From contig NZ_BAVZ01000014.1 in assembly GCF_000576305.1 (NCBI RefSeq), forward strand, positions 44,605 to 108,604: a stretch of 64,000 nt of DNA, in the 5' to 3' direction. A model generated the notes under the pieces. That model did not search any database and was not told where the DNA came from. It saw only the letters and a program-made list of their open reading frames with translations. The DNA comes from Paenibacillus pini JCM 16418 (GTDB lineage Bacteria; Bacillota; Bacilli; Paenibacillales; Paenibacillaceae). Of the stretch, positions 1 to 7,654 are shown piece after piece (position 1 is the first letter of the stretch; each line of letters opens with the position of its first letter). A program made the position numbers and the translations under genes.

Positions 1-1
1 T

Positions 2-121
2 ATTCAAAAAGGCAGATCAAAGAAAATGAGTACTAAAATTCAGTCAGGTACCTATTATTTTGAACCAGGCGAGGATTTTAACAGCATTCTCTCTAAAATT
101 ACGGCAAAACCGGCAAGCTAG
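2..121 (+). CDS. C-terminal fragment, possibly YceG/MltG-like
   Basis: An open frame runs in from the window edge and stops at TAG 119-121, giving about 39 residues. It contains the stretch IQSGTYYFEPGEDFNSIL. This resembles the K-x-G-T-Y-x(2)-x-P-G-x(2)-x(2)-I-L motif of the YceG/MltG family (endolytic murein transglycosylases and shorter relatives). The resemblance is short, so the family call is tentative. The rest of the gene lies outside the window. A terminator-like hairpin overlaps its stop codon. Confidence 0.45.
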   Translation: MQKGRSKKMSTKIQSGTYYFEPGEDFNSILSKITAKPAS

Positions 122-147
122 CATAATGCAGCCTGACGGTTTTTTTG
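104..147 (+). terminator. Intrinsic terminator after the upstream fragment
   Basis: CAAAACCG (105-112) can pair with CGGTTTTG-like sequence at 137-144, ending in a run of T at 139-146. The stem starts inside the last codons of the upstream gene and separates it from the rpsB promoter. The loop is fairly large, so strength is uncertain. Confidence 0.5.
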
Positions 148-172
148 TTGTCTATAAATGCTAACAAAGGCG

Positions 173-201
173 TTGCATCATGATTCCAATTGTGTTATAG
201 T
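173..201 (+). promoter_or_regulatory. SigA promoter of rpsB
   Basis: TTGCAT (173-178), a 17-bp spacer and TATAGT (196-201), with an extended -10 TG at 193-194. The predicted start is near G209/G210, giving a leader of about 117 nt before rpsB. Confidence 0.7.
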
Positions 202-208
202 AATTAAC

Positions 209-298
209 GGTGTTAAAACACACGCTGTCTGATTTCGTCAGGGGTGCTTACCCAGATGGGAAGTCTTGTCGGAAAATGATCACAGCGGAGGAACACAA
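209..298 (+). promoter_or_regulatory. Structured 5' leader of rpsB, candidate S2 autoregulatory RNA
   Basis: Nested pairings are visible. GTGTT (210-214) pairs with AACAC (292-296), and CGCTGT (223-228) pairs with ACAGCG (282-287). They enclose hairpins CTGA/TCAG (229-232/238-241) and GGGT/ACCC (242-245/250-253). This multi-branched fold, at the very 5' end of a ribosomal protein transcript, is the usual layout of an r-protein autoregulatory leader. Binding by S2 is inference. Confidence 0.5.
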
Positions 299-326
299 AA
301 AACCAAAACTTAGGGGGTGTGTGAAG

Positions 327-1025
327 ATGGCAGTAATCTCCATGAAACAGCTACTAGAAGCTGGCGTTCACTTTGGTCACCAGACTCGTCGTTGGAATCC
401 AAAAATGGATAAATATATCTTCACTGAAAGAAACGGAATTTACATTATTGACTTGCAAAAAACAGTCAAGAAGGTAGAAGAAGCTTACAACTTTGTAAAA
501 GGCGTAGCAGGAGAGAACGGTACAATTCTGTTCGTCGGAACTAAGAAACAAGCTCAAGATTCTGTGAAAGAAGAAGCTGAACGTTGTGGAATGTACTACA
601 TTAACCAACGCTGGCTCGGCGGAACTCTTACAAACTTTGAAACGATTCAAAAACGTATCAACCGTTTGAAAGAGCTTGAGAAATGGGAAGAAGACGGTAC
701 ATTTGAAGTTCTTCCTAAGAAAGAAGTTATCCTTCTTCGCAAAGAGAAAGATCGTCTTGAAAAATTCTTGGGCGGTATCAAGAACATGAAAGGCCTTCCT
801 AGTGCCTTGTTCATCATTGACCCACGCAAAGAACGTATCGCAGTTGCTGAAGCTCGCAAATTGGGTATCCCAATTGTAGGTATCGTAGATACAAACTGTG
901 ATCCGGACGAAATCGATCATGTCATTCCTGGTAATGATGATGCAATCCGCGCTGTTAAATTGTTGACTGGTAAAATGGCTGACGCAGTGGTGGAAGCTCA
1001 CCAAGGCGAAGAAACTTCTGCCTAA
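327..1025 (+). CDS. rpsB: 30S ribosomal protein S2
   Basis: Encodes 232 aa, the usual S2 length. S2 sits on the 30S subunit near the Shine-Dalgarno/anti-Shine-Dalgarno helix. Recognisable stretches are MKQLLEAGVHFGHQTRRWNP near the N-terminus, INQRWLGGTLTNF in the middle, and FIIDPRKERIAVAEARKLGIP with IVDTNCDP towards the end. The frame stays open upstream to 210, but the S2 homology begins at ATG 327. That ATG follows an AGGGGG ribosome binding site at 311-316, and the upstream part is the structured leader. It is followed by a terminator and then tsf, the universal rpsB-tsf order. Confidence 0.97.
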   Translation: MAVISMKQLLEAGVHFGHQTRRWNPKMDKYIFTERNGIYIIDLQKTVKKVEEAYNFVKGVAGENGTILFVGTKKQAQDSVKEEAERCGMYYINQRWLGGTLTNFETIQKRINRLKELEKWEEDGTFEVLPKKEVILLRKEKDRLEKFLGGIKNMKGLPSALFIIDPRKERIAVAEARKLGIPIVGIVDTNCDPDEIDHVIPGNDDAIRAVKLLTGKMADAVVEAHQGEETSA

Positions 1026-1061
1026 GTTCGACAGAACAGTTATATAGACATAAATTAAATG

Positions 1062-1106
1062 AAAAGGGTGGTTGGCAGGTGGATAACCTCTCACTGCCCT
1101 TTTTTT
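1062..1106 (+). terminator. Terminator/attenuator between rpsB and tsf
   Basis: AAAAGGG (1062-1068) can pair with CCCTTTT (1097-1103), followed by T residues to 1106. It lies between two co-ordinately needed genes, so it probably tunes the rpsB:tsf ratio by partial readthrough. Confidence 0.6.
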
Positions 1107-1162
1107 AAGATGATAGTATACATGTGAAATAATTTAAGAATATTATGTTGGAGGGAATATAA

Positions 1163-1813
1163 ATGGCAGTTAATGCTAGTGCAGTAAAAGAGCTTCGTGA
1201 AAAAACAGGCGCAGGTATGCTTGATTGTAAAAAAGCACTCGAAGAAGCTAATGGTGAGATTTCTAAAGCGATCGAAGTGTTACGCGAGAAAGGTCTTGCA
1301 GCAGCGGCTAATAAAGCAGGACGTACTGCTACAGAAGGTGTTTGCGAAGCTTACATTCACGCAGGCGGCCGTATCGGCGTACTTGTTGAAATCAACTGTG
1401 AAACTGACTTCGTTGGTAAAACAGATCAGTTCAAAGAGTTTGCGCGCGACATTGCAATGCACATCGCAGCTTCAAACCCTCGTTATGTAGCACGTGAAGA
1501 AGTTCCACAAGAAGAAATTGAGAAAGAAAAAGAAATTTTGAAAGCTCAAGCTCTTAATGAAGGAAAACCAGAAAAAATCGTTGAAAAAATGGTTGAAGGC
1601 CGTATCAGTAAATACTATGAAGAGTTCTGCTTGCTTGAGCAATCCTTCATTAAAGATCCGGACAAAACAATCTCTACATTGCTGAAAGAAAAAATCAGCA
1701 CAATCGGTGAAAACATCTCAATCCGTCGCTTTGTTCGTTATGAACTTGGTGAAGGTCTAGAGAAAAAAGTCGACAACTTTGTTGAAGAAGTAATGGCTCA
1801 AGTTAATCAATAA
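1163..1813 (+). CDS. tsf: Elongation factor Ts
   Basis: Encodes 216 aa. EF-Ts is the nucleotide exchange factor that recycles EF-Tu-GDP to EF-Tu-GTP. The N-terminal UBA-like domain is visible (AVKELREKTGAGMLDCKKAL). The core signature EINCETDFVGKTDQF follows, containing the TDFV motif that inserts into EF-Tu. The protein is the short Gram-positive form of the dimerisation domain (216 aa against about 280 in E. coli). ATG 1163 follows GGAGGG at 1150-1155. Terminators lie on both sides, so expression may depend on readthrough from rpsB. Confidence 0.97.
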   Translation: MAVNASAVKELREKTGAGMLDCKKALEEANGEISKAIEVLREKGLAAAANKAGRTATEGVCEAYIHAGGRIGVLVEINCETDFVGKTDQFKEFARDIAMHIAASNPRYVAREEVPQEEIEKEKEILKAQALNEGKPEKIVEKMVEGRISKYYEEFCLLEQSFIKDPDKTISTLLKEKISTIGENISIRRFVRYELGEGLEKKVDNFVEEVMAQVNQ

Positions 1814-1855
1814 AACAAGTCACCATTTCAGCTACATGAATATACAAGATGAGAG

Positions 1856-1888
1856 AAGAGCGGAACACGCGAGTGTTCCCTCTTTTTT
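1856..1888 (+). terminator. Intrinsic terminator after tsf
   Basis: GGAACAC/GTGTTCC stem closed by a GCGA loop, extended by AAGAG/CTCTT and followed by TTTTTT (1863-1888). A GNRA tetraloop with an uninterrupted stem and T-run makes this a textbook terminator. Confidence 0.85.
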
Positions 1889-1941
1889 AAGAGAAAGACA
1901 TCAACTCTGGTTCGCTCTGTCATAAATACAGAATGGTACAG

Positions 1942-1981
1942 AAGACAGTTCATCTAAACTGGCACTTTCGGGTGCTGTCTT
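1942..1981 (+). promoter_or_regulatory. Hairpin in the pyrH leader
   Basis: AAGACA (1942-1947) can pair with TGTCTT (1975-1980), with an inner GCAC/GTGC pair at 1952-1964. It sits just before the pyrH ribosome binding site and has no T-run, so it is not a classic terminator. It might affect translation initiation. This is inference from pairing only. Confidence 0.35.
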
Positions 1982-1999
1982 AAAGTGGAGGGTTAACAT

Positions 2000-2728
2000 T
2001 TGGAACAGCCTGTATTTAAACGAGTTGTCTTAAAAGTCAGCGGGGAATCGCTCTCCGGACAGAACGGGTATGGTATTGATGCGGAAATGATCAATTCCAT
2101 CGCGCAGCAGGTCAAAGAAGTAGTCGAGCTTGGCGTTGAAGTTGCTATTGTTTGTGGCGGCGGAAACATCTGGCGCGGTATCGCTGGAAGCTCCAGCGGT
2201 ATTGACAGAGCAACAGCAGATTACATGGGAATGCTGGCAACAGTGATGAATTCACTTGCCCTTCAAGATGCGCTTGAGCAAATTGAGGTACCGACAAGGG
2301 TGCAAACATCCATTGCGATGCAGCAAATTGCTGAACCTTATATCAGACGTAGAGCAATCCGTCATTTGGAAAAGGGACGTGTTGTTATTTTTGCGGCAGG
2401 TACAGGCAATCCGTTCTTCTCGACGGATACGACAGCTGCACTGCGGGCTGCTGAAATCGAAGCAGAAGTAATTCTGATGGCTAAGAATAAAGTGGATGGC
2501 GTGTATTCAGCGGATCCGTTTAAAGATAGTACGGCAGAAAAATATGATCAACTAACATATTTGGATGTATTGAATAAAAACCTGGGTGTGATGGATTCCA
2601 CTGCGTCATCCCTGTGCATGGACAACAACATTCCGCTCATCGTCTTCGCCATTACGGAACAAGGTAACATCAAACGTGTCGTACTGGGTGAAAAAATCGG
2701 AACAATTGTTAAAGGGAGTGTAGACTGA
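2000..2728 (+). CDS. pyrH: UMP kinase
   Basis: Encodes 242 aa, the family length. It phosphorylates UMP to UDP with ATP in pyrimidine nucleotide synthesis. It belongs to the amino-acid kinase fold, not the NMP kinase fold. Visible motifs are KVSGESLSG near the N-terminus (phosphate binding), VCGGGNIWRG (about residues 51-60), and the uridine/ATP site stretch FAAGTGNPFFSTDTTAALRA. The start is TTG 2000, preceded by GGAGGG at 1987-1992. Its TGA stop overlaps the frr ATG by one base (ATGA-type junction), indicating translational coupling. Confidence 0.96.
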   Translation: MEQPVFKRVVLKVSGESLSGQNGYGIDAEMINSIAQQVKEVVELGVEVAIVCGGGNIWRGIAGSSSGIDRATADYMGMLATVMNSLALQDALEQIEVPTRVQTSIAMQQIAEPYIRRRAIRHLEKGRVVIFAAGTGNPFFSTDTTAALRAAEIEAEVILMAKNKVDGVYSADPFKDSTAEKYDQLTYLDVLNKNLGVMDSTASSLCMDNNIPLIVFAITEQGNIKRVVLGEKIGTIVKGSVD

Positions 2729-3282
2729 TGCCACAATCAGTAAAGAAGAACGCAGAAGAGCGTATGGAAAAAGCAATTTTATCTCTGAAAAGAGATTTAG
2801 CAACCCTTCGCGCGGGACGCGCAACTCCAGCCCTGCTGGATCGAGTTCAAGTTGAATATTATGGAGCTCAAACTCCACTTAATCAGCTAGCGAACATTAA
2901 TACACCGGATTCTCGGACACTAATGATTCAGCCATGGGATAAATCCTCCTTGTCTGAAATCGAACGTGCGATCATGAAATCTGATCTAGGTCTGACTCCA
3001 TCTAACGATGGCACAATGATCCGTCTTTCTATCCCTCAGCTTACGGAGGAACGCCGAGCTGATCTAGTTAAGACAACTAAGAAATTTGGTGAAGAATCCA
3101 AAGTTGCCATTCGTAACATCCGTAGAGATGCAAACGATGACATTAAAAAAATGGAAAAAACCGATATATCTGAGGATGAGTCACACCGTCATCAAGAAGA
3201 TATCCAGAAGACGACGGACAAATTCATTGCGGAAGTCGACAAAGTGCTCGTAGCTAAAGAAAAAGAGATCATGGAAGTATAA
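2728..3282 (+). CDS. frr: Ribosome recycling factor
   Basis: Encodes 184 aa, the exact family size. With EF-G it splits post-termination ribosomes. It has the three-helix-bundle/beta-sandwich organisation. The conserved stretch RAGRATPALLDRVQVEYYG lies near residue 30, and the tail signature AIRNIRRDANDDIKKMEK lies in the last third. It overlaps pyrH by one base and is followed by a strong terminator, so pyrH-frr form the end of a transcription unit. Confidence 0.97.
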   Translation: MPQSVKKNAEERMEKAILSLKRDLATLRAGRATPALLDRVQVEYYGAQTPLNQLANINTPDSRTLMIQPWDKSSLSEIERAIMKSDLGLTPSNDGTMIRLSIPQLTEERRADLVKTTKKFGEESKVAIRNIRRDANDDIKKMEKTDISEDESHRHQEDIQKTTDKFIAEVDKVLVAKEKEIMEV

Positions 3283-3328
3283 GAGACTTGCGGCCCCTCC
3301 TTTTACGGTGGGGTTTGTCTCTTTTTTT
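3281..3328 (+). terminator. Intrinsic terminator after frr
   Basis: AAGAGAC (3281-3287) pairs with GTCTCTT (3317-3323). An inner CCCC/GGGG stem (3294-3312) and a T-run to 3328 complete it. It separates frr from uppS. Confidence 0.8.
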
Positions 3329-3355
3329 CGCAGAAATAGGCTTGGAGGAACTAGA

Positions 3356-4129
3356 ATGATCAATCGAGTTCGATCGTGGTGGAGACAGGAAGATAAACAG
3401 CAGCCGCTGGAAGGCTCTTTTGATAACGTTCCTGAGCACGTTGCCATCATTATGGACGGTAATGGACGTTGGGCAAAAAGCAGAGGCTTACCACGTATTG
3501 TCGGGCACCAGAACGGGATGAAGGCAGTAAAACGAACCACCATAGCTGCTGATGAGCTAGGCATCAAGTTTTTGACGCTATACGCTTTCTCTACGGAAAA
3601 TTGGAAACGACCCAAAGACGAAGTTGACTTCCTGATGCGCCTCCCTCAAGAATTTCTGGCGATCGAGCTGGAAGAACTGATTCAGAAAAATGTCCAAGTA
3701 CGCATGATGGGCAACAAAGAAGAACTGCCAAAACATACACTTGCTGCTATGGAAGAAGCTATGCGTAGAACAGAGCATAATGATGGGCTTGTACTCAACT
3801 TTGCACTTAATTATGGGAGTCGCAAAGAAATGACGGACTGTGTGCAGAATTTGGCGAAACAGGTGGAGGAAGGCATTATTACTTCGGCCGATATAACCAG
3901 TGAACTTATTGATAAACATTTATTATCTGGCGGTATTCCGGACCCGGATTTACTGATACGTACGAGCGGTGAAATGAGGCTTAGTAATTTTATGCTTTGG
4001 CAGATTGCATATAGTGAAATGTGGTTCACTGATATCTATTGGCCAGAATTCAATAAAAATCATTTGTATGAAGCAGTAGCTGAGTACCAGCGCAGAACAC
4101 GGCGCTATGGCGGACTTACATCATCTTAA
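3356..4129 (+). CDS. uppS: Undecaprenyl diphosphate synthase
   Basis: Encodes 257 aa from ATG 3356. It condenses farnesyl diphosphate with eight isopentenyl units in cis to make the C55 lipid carrier for cell-wall synthesis. Visible family motifs are HVAIIMDGNGRWAKSRG with the catalytic Asp at residue 34, YAFSTENWKRP, LNYGSRKEM, and the C-terminal substrate-binding stretch DPDLLIRTSGEMRLSNFMLW. The frame is open to 3308, but that extension runs through the terminator. The ATG at 3356 follows GGAGGA at 3344-3349. The cdsA ribosome binding site overlaps its end. Confidence 0.96.
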   Translation: MINRVRSWWRQEDKQQPLEGSFDNVPEHVAIIMDGNGRWAKSRGLPRIVGHQNGMKAVKRTTIAADELGIKFLTLYAFSTENWKRPKDEVDFLMRLPQEFLAIELEELIQKNVQVRMMGNKEELPKHTLAAMEEAMRRTEHNDGLVLNFALNYGSRKEMTDCVQNLAKQVEEGIITSADITSELIDKHLLSGGIPDPDLLIRTSGEMRLSNFMLWQIAYSEMWFTDIYWPEFNKNHLYEAVAEYQRRTRRYGGLTSS

Positions 4130-4145
4130 TGGAGGAACAGAGCCG

Positions 4146-4945
4146 TTGAAACAACGATTGATTACCGGAATCATTGCAGGTATTGTTTTCCTGGGATTTT
4201 GTTTTCTTGGAGGATTGCCGTATCATATCCTTGTACTTGCAATGGCCTTGATTGGCTATTATGAGTTTGTGCGCATGACTCAAGTACCTTCATTCGGTGG
4301 CATAGCAATGCTCGGATACTTAGGGATCCTCATGTTTATGTTCCCGTGGAGCTTATTAGATATACCTTTCCCGCTGCAGTGGAACATGCGATTTGGCTAC
4401 TTCTATTTTTGTTTATGCTCGTGACAGTGCTGACGAAGAACCGGGTAGGCATTCAACAAGCGGCTATGCTTTTTTTAGGTGTTCTATATGTAGGAATGGG
4501 ATTTTCATATCTAGCCGATTCTCGTAGCACATCGGATGGACATGGGTTGTTCTGGACATTCCTTTTGCTAGCATCTATTTGGAGTAGTGACGCAGGTGCT
4601 TATTTTGTGGGCAAATGGATTGGTAGCCATAAATTGTGGCCTGCAATTAGTCCTAATAAGACGATTGAAGGGGCATTAGGTGGTGTTGTCATCGCAATGC
4701 TGACCTCATGCGTGTTTTCATTTTTATCGAGCGGAGTTCTTCCATTAGGAAGAGCACTACTTATAGGACTTGCTTGTGCAGTCGCGGGTCAATTAGGTGA
4801 CTTAATTCAATCAGCATATAAACGGGTCTACGGCATAAAAGACTCGGGTACGCTATTGCCTGGTCATGGTGGTATTCTTGATCGCTGTGACAGCTGGATC
4901 ATTGTTTTTCCATTTGTACATATCGCGATGCTGTTGCCATACTAA
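4146..4945 (+). CDS. cdsA: Phosphatidate cytidylyltransferase, interrupted by a -1 frameshift
   Basis: Makes CDP-diacylglycerol from CTP and phosphatidic acid, the branch point of phospholipid synthesis; a polytopic membrane enzyme. TTG 4146 follows GGAGGA at 4131-4136. The first frame (LKQRLITGIIAG to FPLQWN) is hydrophobic and runs to about 4385. The rest (AIWLLLFLFMLV onwards, starting about 4387) is one frame back. The second half carries ISPNKTIEG and the family signature S-x(2)-K-R-x(4)-K-D-x(5)-PGHGG-x-LDR-x-DS. Adding one base near 4383-4388 gives 266 aa, the normal length. cdsA is essential in Bacillus, so sequence error is the likeliest explanation. Confidence 0.9.
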
Positions 4946-4967
4946 CGCAAACAAAAGAAGGTGCATG

Positions 4968-6107
4968 ATGAAAAAGATTAGTGTTCTTGGTTCTACAGGT
5001 TCGATCGGTACGCAGACACTGGATGTGGTATCAAAGCATCCGGAGCATTTTCAAATTGAAGGGCTTGCAGCGGGAACCAACGTAGATCTGCTCCTAGAGC
5101 AAATCCATCAGTATCATCCCAAGAAAGTGTCCGTTGCGTCTAAGCAACTTGCGGATCAAATTAAAGAGAAGATTCCATCAGGTGTCGAGCTGTTTCATGG
5201 TAATGAAGGGTTGATCGAAATTGCTGCAAACACAGATGCAGAAATGGTTATCACAGCGGTCATGGGAAGTGTAGGTCTGCATTCTACTCTTGCAGCAATT
5301 GAAGCTGGTAAACAGATTGGGCTAGCCAATAAGGAAACGCTTGTTACAGCGGGTCATATTGTAACTTCATTAGCTGAGAAACGTGGTGTGAAGCTATTGC
5401 CTGTCGATAGTGAACACTCAGCTATTTTTCAATGCTTGAATGGAGAGAATCGTCGTGATTTGGCGAGCATAACTTTAACGGCTTCGGGTGGTTCATTCCG
5501 TAACCGGAGTCGTGAAGAACTTACTCATGTAACTGTAGAAGATGCGTTAAAGCATCCCAACTGGTCTATGGGTGCCAAAATTACGATTGATTCAGCAACT
5601 ATGGTCAATAAGGGACTTGAGGTTATTGAAGCTCGCTGGCTTTTTGATCTTCCTTACGAGCAAATTAATGTGCTTTTGCATCCCGAGAGCATTATTCATT
5701 CGTTTGTGGAATTTAAAGATACGAGCATTATTGCCCAGCTTGGAAATCCTGATATGCGAGTGCCGATTCAATATGCTATGACTTATCCTGAGCGCTGGCC
5801 TTCCCCGTCTAAGAGTCTGTCTCTTGCTGAAATAGGTAAGCTTCATTTTCATGAAATGGACTACGAACGTTTCCCATGTTTAAGACTAGCCTTTGAATGT
5901 GGTAAAATAGGAGGAACCGCAACGACAGCGTTTAATGCGGCTAATGAAGTAGCTGTATCGCGGTTTCTACGCAAAGAGATCTCCTTTTTGCAGATTGAGG
6001 ATATTATACAAAGAGTGCTGGGCATGCATGACAACATCTCATATCCAGAACTTGGTTCCATTGAGGAATGCGATCGTTTGACGCGGGAACGGGCTGCGAA
6101 GCTTTAA
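4968..6107 (+). CDS. dxr: 1-deoxy-D-xylulose 5-phosphate reductoisomerase
   Basis: Encodes 379 aa. It converts DXP to 2-C-methyl-D-erythritol 4-phosphate using NADPH, the committed step of the MEP isoprenoid pathway that feeds uppS. The N-terminal nucleotide-binding motif GSTGSIGTQTLDVV is followed by GLANKETLVTAG. The metal/substrate site VDSEHSAIFQCL, then ITLTASGGSFRNRSREEL and ITIDSATMVNKGLEVIEA complete the signature. Two adjacent ATGs exist (4965, 4968), and 4968 is better spaced from AGAAGG at 4956-4961. It follows cdsA by 22 bases, and an intergenic gap of 210 bases before rseP has no clear terminator. Confidence 0.96.
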   Translation: MKKISVLGSTGSIGTQTLDVVSKHPEHFQIEGLAAGTNVDLLLEQIHQYHPKKVSVASKQLADQIKEKIPSGVELFHGNEGLIEIAANTDAEMVITAVMGSVGLHSTLAAIEAGKQIGLANKETLVTAGHIVTSLAEKRGVKLLPVDSEHSAIFQCLNGENRRDLASITLTASGGSFRNRSREELTHVTVEDALKHPNWSMGAKITIDSATMVNKGLEVIEARWLFDLPYEQINVLLHPESIIHSFVEFKDTSIIAQLGNPDMRVPIQYAMTYPERWPSPSKSLSLAEIGKLHFHEMDYERFPCLRLAFECGKIGGTATTAFNAANEVAVSRFLRKEISFLQIEDIIQRVLGMHDNISYPELGSIEECDRLTRERAAKL

Positions 6108-6317
6108 GAGTAGAACTCCCGTCTGCCGATATGTTTCACCACTCTTCTCCCTTAATTTAAAAATAGGTACAAATGTGATTCTCTTGTGCGTGACCGGAGA
6201 ATAATGATAATCTATATAGACTGAACAAAAGACGAGCTCTTCAGCTTTTTATAATGAATTCAATCTATAGGTTTGAAATATGACTTCGGTCTCAGACAAA
6301 GAAGGGGGATGCGACGA

Positions 6318-7589
6318 TTGGAAATGGTGCAAGTAGTATTTTTGACAGTACTTATGTTCTTCGTCATTGTAACGGTGCATGAGTGGGGCCATTATTATTT
6401 CGCCAAGAGGGCGGGAATTTTAGTCAGGGAATTTGCTATCGGTTTCGGTCCGAAACTGTTTTCTTATAAGCGTAATGAAACGCAGTTTACACTGCGTCTG
6501 CTGCCATTTGGCGGCTACGCTCGTATGGCGGGAGAGGATCCAGAGATTGCTGAAATCCACCCCGGACAGACGATTGCATTACGAGTTAGTAACGGAGAAG
6601 CGAAGAAGATTTATTTAGATCAACTCGACAACCGTAAGAATGTAATTCGTGGTGAAGTGCAATTCATTGATATCGTAGATTCGATGAAGGTTCGTTTAGA
6701 TGTAGATGGTGAAATGCAGCAGTATCCGATTCATCCACAAGCCATGTTAGTGACAAAATCCCAGGAAATACAAGTTGCACCAAGGAATCGTCAGTTTGGC
6801 AGCAAGACAGTCGGACAACGTGCTCTTTCCATTTTTGCTGGGCCCTTGATGAATTTCATCTTGGCATTTATTTTGTTCGCTGTACATTTACAAATGGCGG
6901 GCATTCCGATTGAGAATCCGACGTATGTACAAATCGGTAATGTCAGTAAAGGGATGCCAGCGGCAGAGGCTGATTTACAAAAAGGTGATATCGTAAAATC
7001 GATTGATGGAGTAGCGATTGGTGCTGATTTCAAGAAAATGGTTGATATTACAGCCAAATCTAAAGATAAGCCAATGAAATGGACGATTCAACGTGGCAAT
7101 GAAGTATTTGACGTTACACTTACTCCGCGCAGCATGAAGGGTGAGGAAGGTGGTAAAGTCGGTATTACATCGCAGCTTCCAAGTCGCAAAGCTTCCATTG
7201 GTGAAACATTTACCGGTTCCGGAATGGCAATGGTCGATACAACAAAGATCATTTTCAAAGGATTTGGGCAACTGATAAACCAATTCAATATGGATGACAT
7301 CGGAGGTCCAGTCCGCACGTTTGAAGTGACAGGGCAAATTGCGAAGCAAGGTATTGTGCAGCTTACGTATTGGGCGGCAATATTGAGCTTATACCTAGGA
7401 ATATTTAATCTACTACCGATCCCAGCAATGGATGGTAGTCGACTTGTCTTCTTAGGGGTTGAAGCACTTCGTGGTAAACCAATTGATCCAAATCGAGAAG
7501 GTATGGTTCACTTCATAGGCTTTGCGATGTTGTTCCTACTCATGATTGCTGTGACGTATAATGATATTTTACGATTGATAAACGGATAA
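6318..7589 (+). CDS. rseP: RseP/RasP-type intramembrane site-2 metalloprotease
   Basis: Encodes 423 aa, with zinc motif HEWGH at residues 21-25 inside the first membrane segment. The second conserved motif NLLPIPAMDG (about 364-373) supplies the Asp ligand, and a single PDZ domain lies between (about 190-275). In Bacillus the orthologue RasP cleaves anti-sigma factors and signal-peptide remnants within the membrane. The frame is open from 6273. TTG 6318 is chosen because AAGGGGG at 6302-6308 is nine bases before it; ATG 6309 would be too close. This is the usual place between dxr and proS. Confidence 0.94.
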   Translation: MEMVQVVFLTVLMFFVIVTVHEWGHYYFAKRAGILVREFAIGFGPKLFSYKRNETQFTLRLLPFGGYARMAGEDPEIAEIHPGQTIALRVSNGEAKKIYLDQLDNRKNVIRGEVQFIDIVDSMKVRLDVDGEMQQYPIHPQAMLVTKSQEIQVAPRNRQFGSKTVGQRALSIFAGPLMNFILAFILFAVHLQMAGIPIENPTYVQIGNVSKGMPAAEADLQKGDIVKSIDGVAIGADFKKMVDITAKSKDKPMKWTIQRGNEVFDVTLTPRSMKGEEGGKVGITSQLPSRKASIGETFTGSGMAMVDTTKIIFKGFGQLINQFNMDDIGGPVRTFEVTGQIAKQGIVQLTYWAAILSLYLGIFNLLPIPAMDGSRLVFLGVEALRGKPIDPNREGMVHFIGFAMLFLLMIAVTYNDILRLING

Positions 7590-7599
7590 AGACGAAATA

Positions 7600-7625
7600 C
7601 CCTACTCTTAAAAGGAGTCATAGGG
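7600..7625 (+). other. Hairpin between rseP and proS
   Basis: CCCTACTC (7600-7607) can pair with GAG-TCA-TAGGG (7615-7624), followed by GGAGAACTTTTT. The T-run is displaced, so it is at best a weak terminator in front of the proS ribosome binding site. Confidence 0.35.
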
Positions 7626-7654
7626 GAGAACTTTTTGGGAGGAAGTCCATTTTT

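Noticed and set aside
354..1094. 246-codon antisense open frame opposite rpsB
   Set aside because: It lies fully opposite a conserved ribosomal protein gene, lacks a ribosome binding site and recognisable domain, and is Ser/Phe/Cys-rich as expected for a shadow frame.
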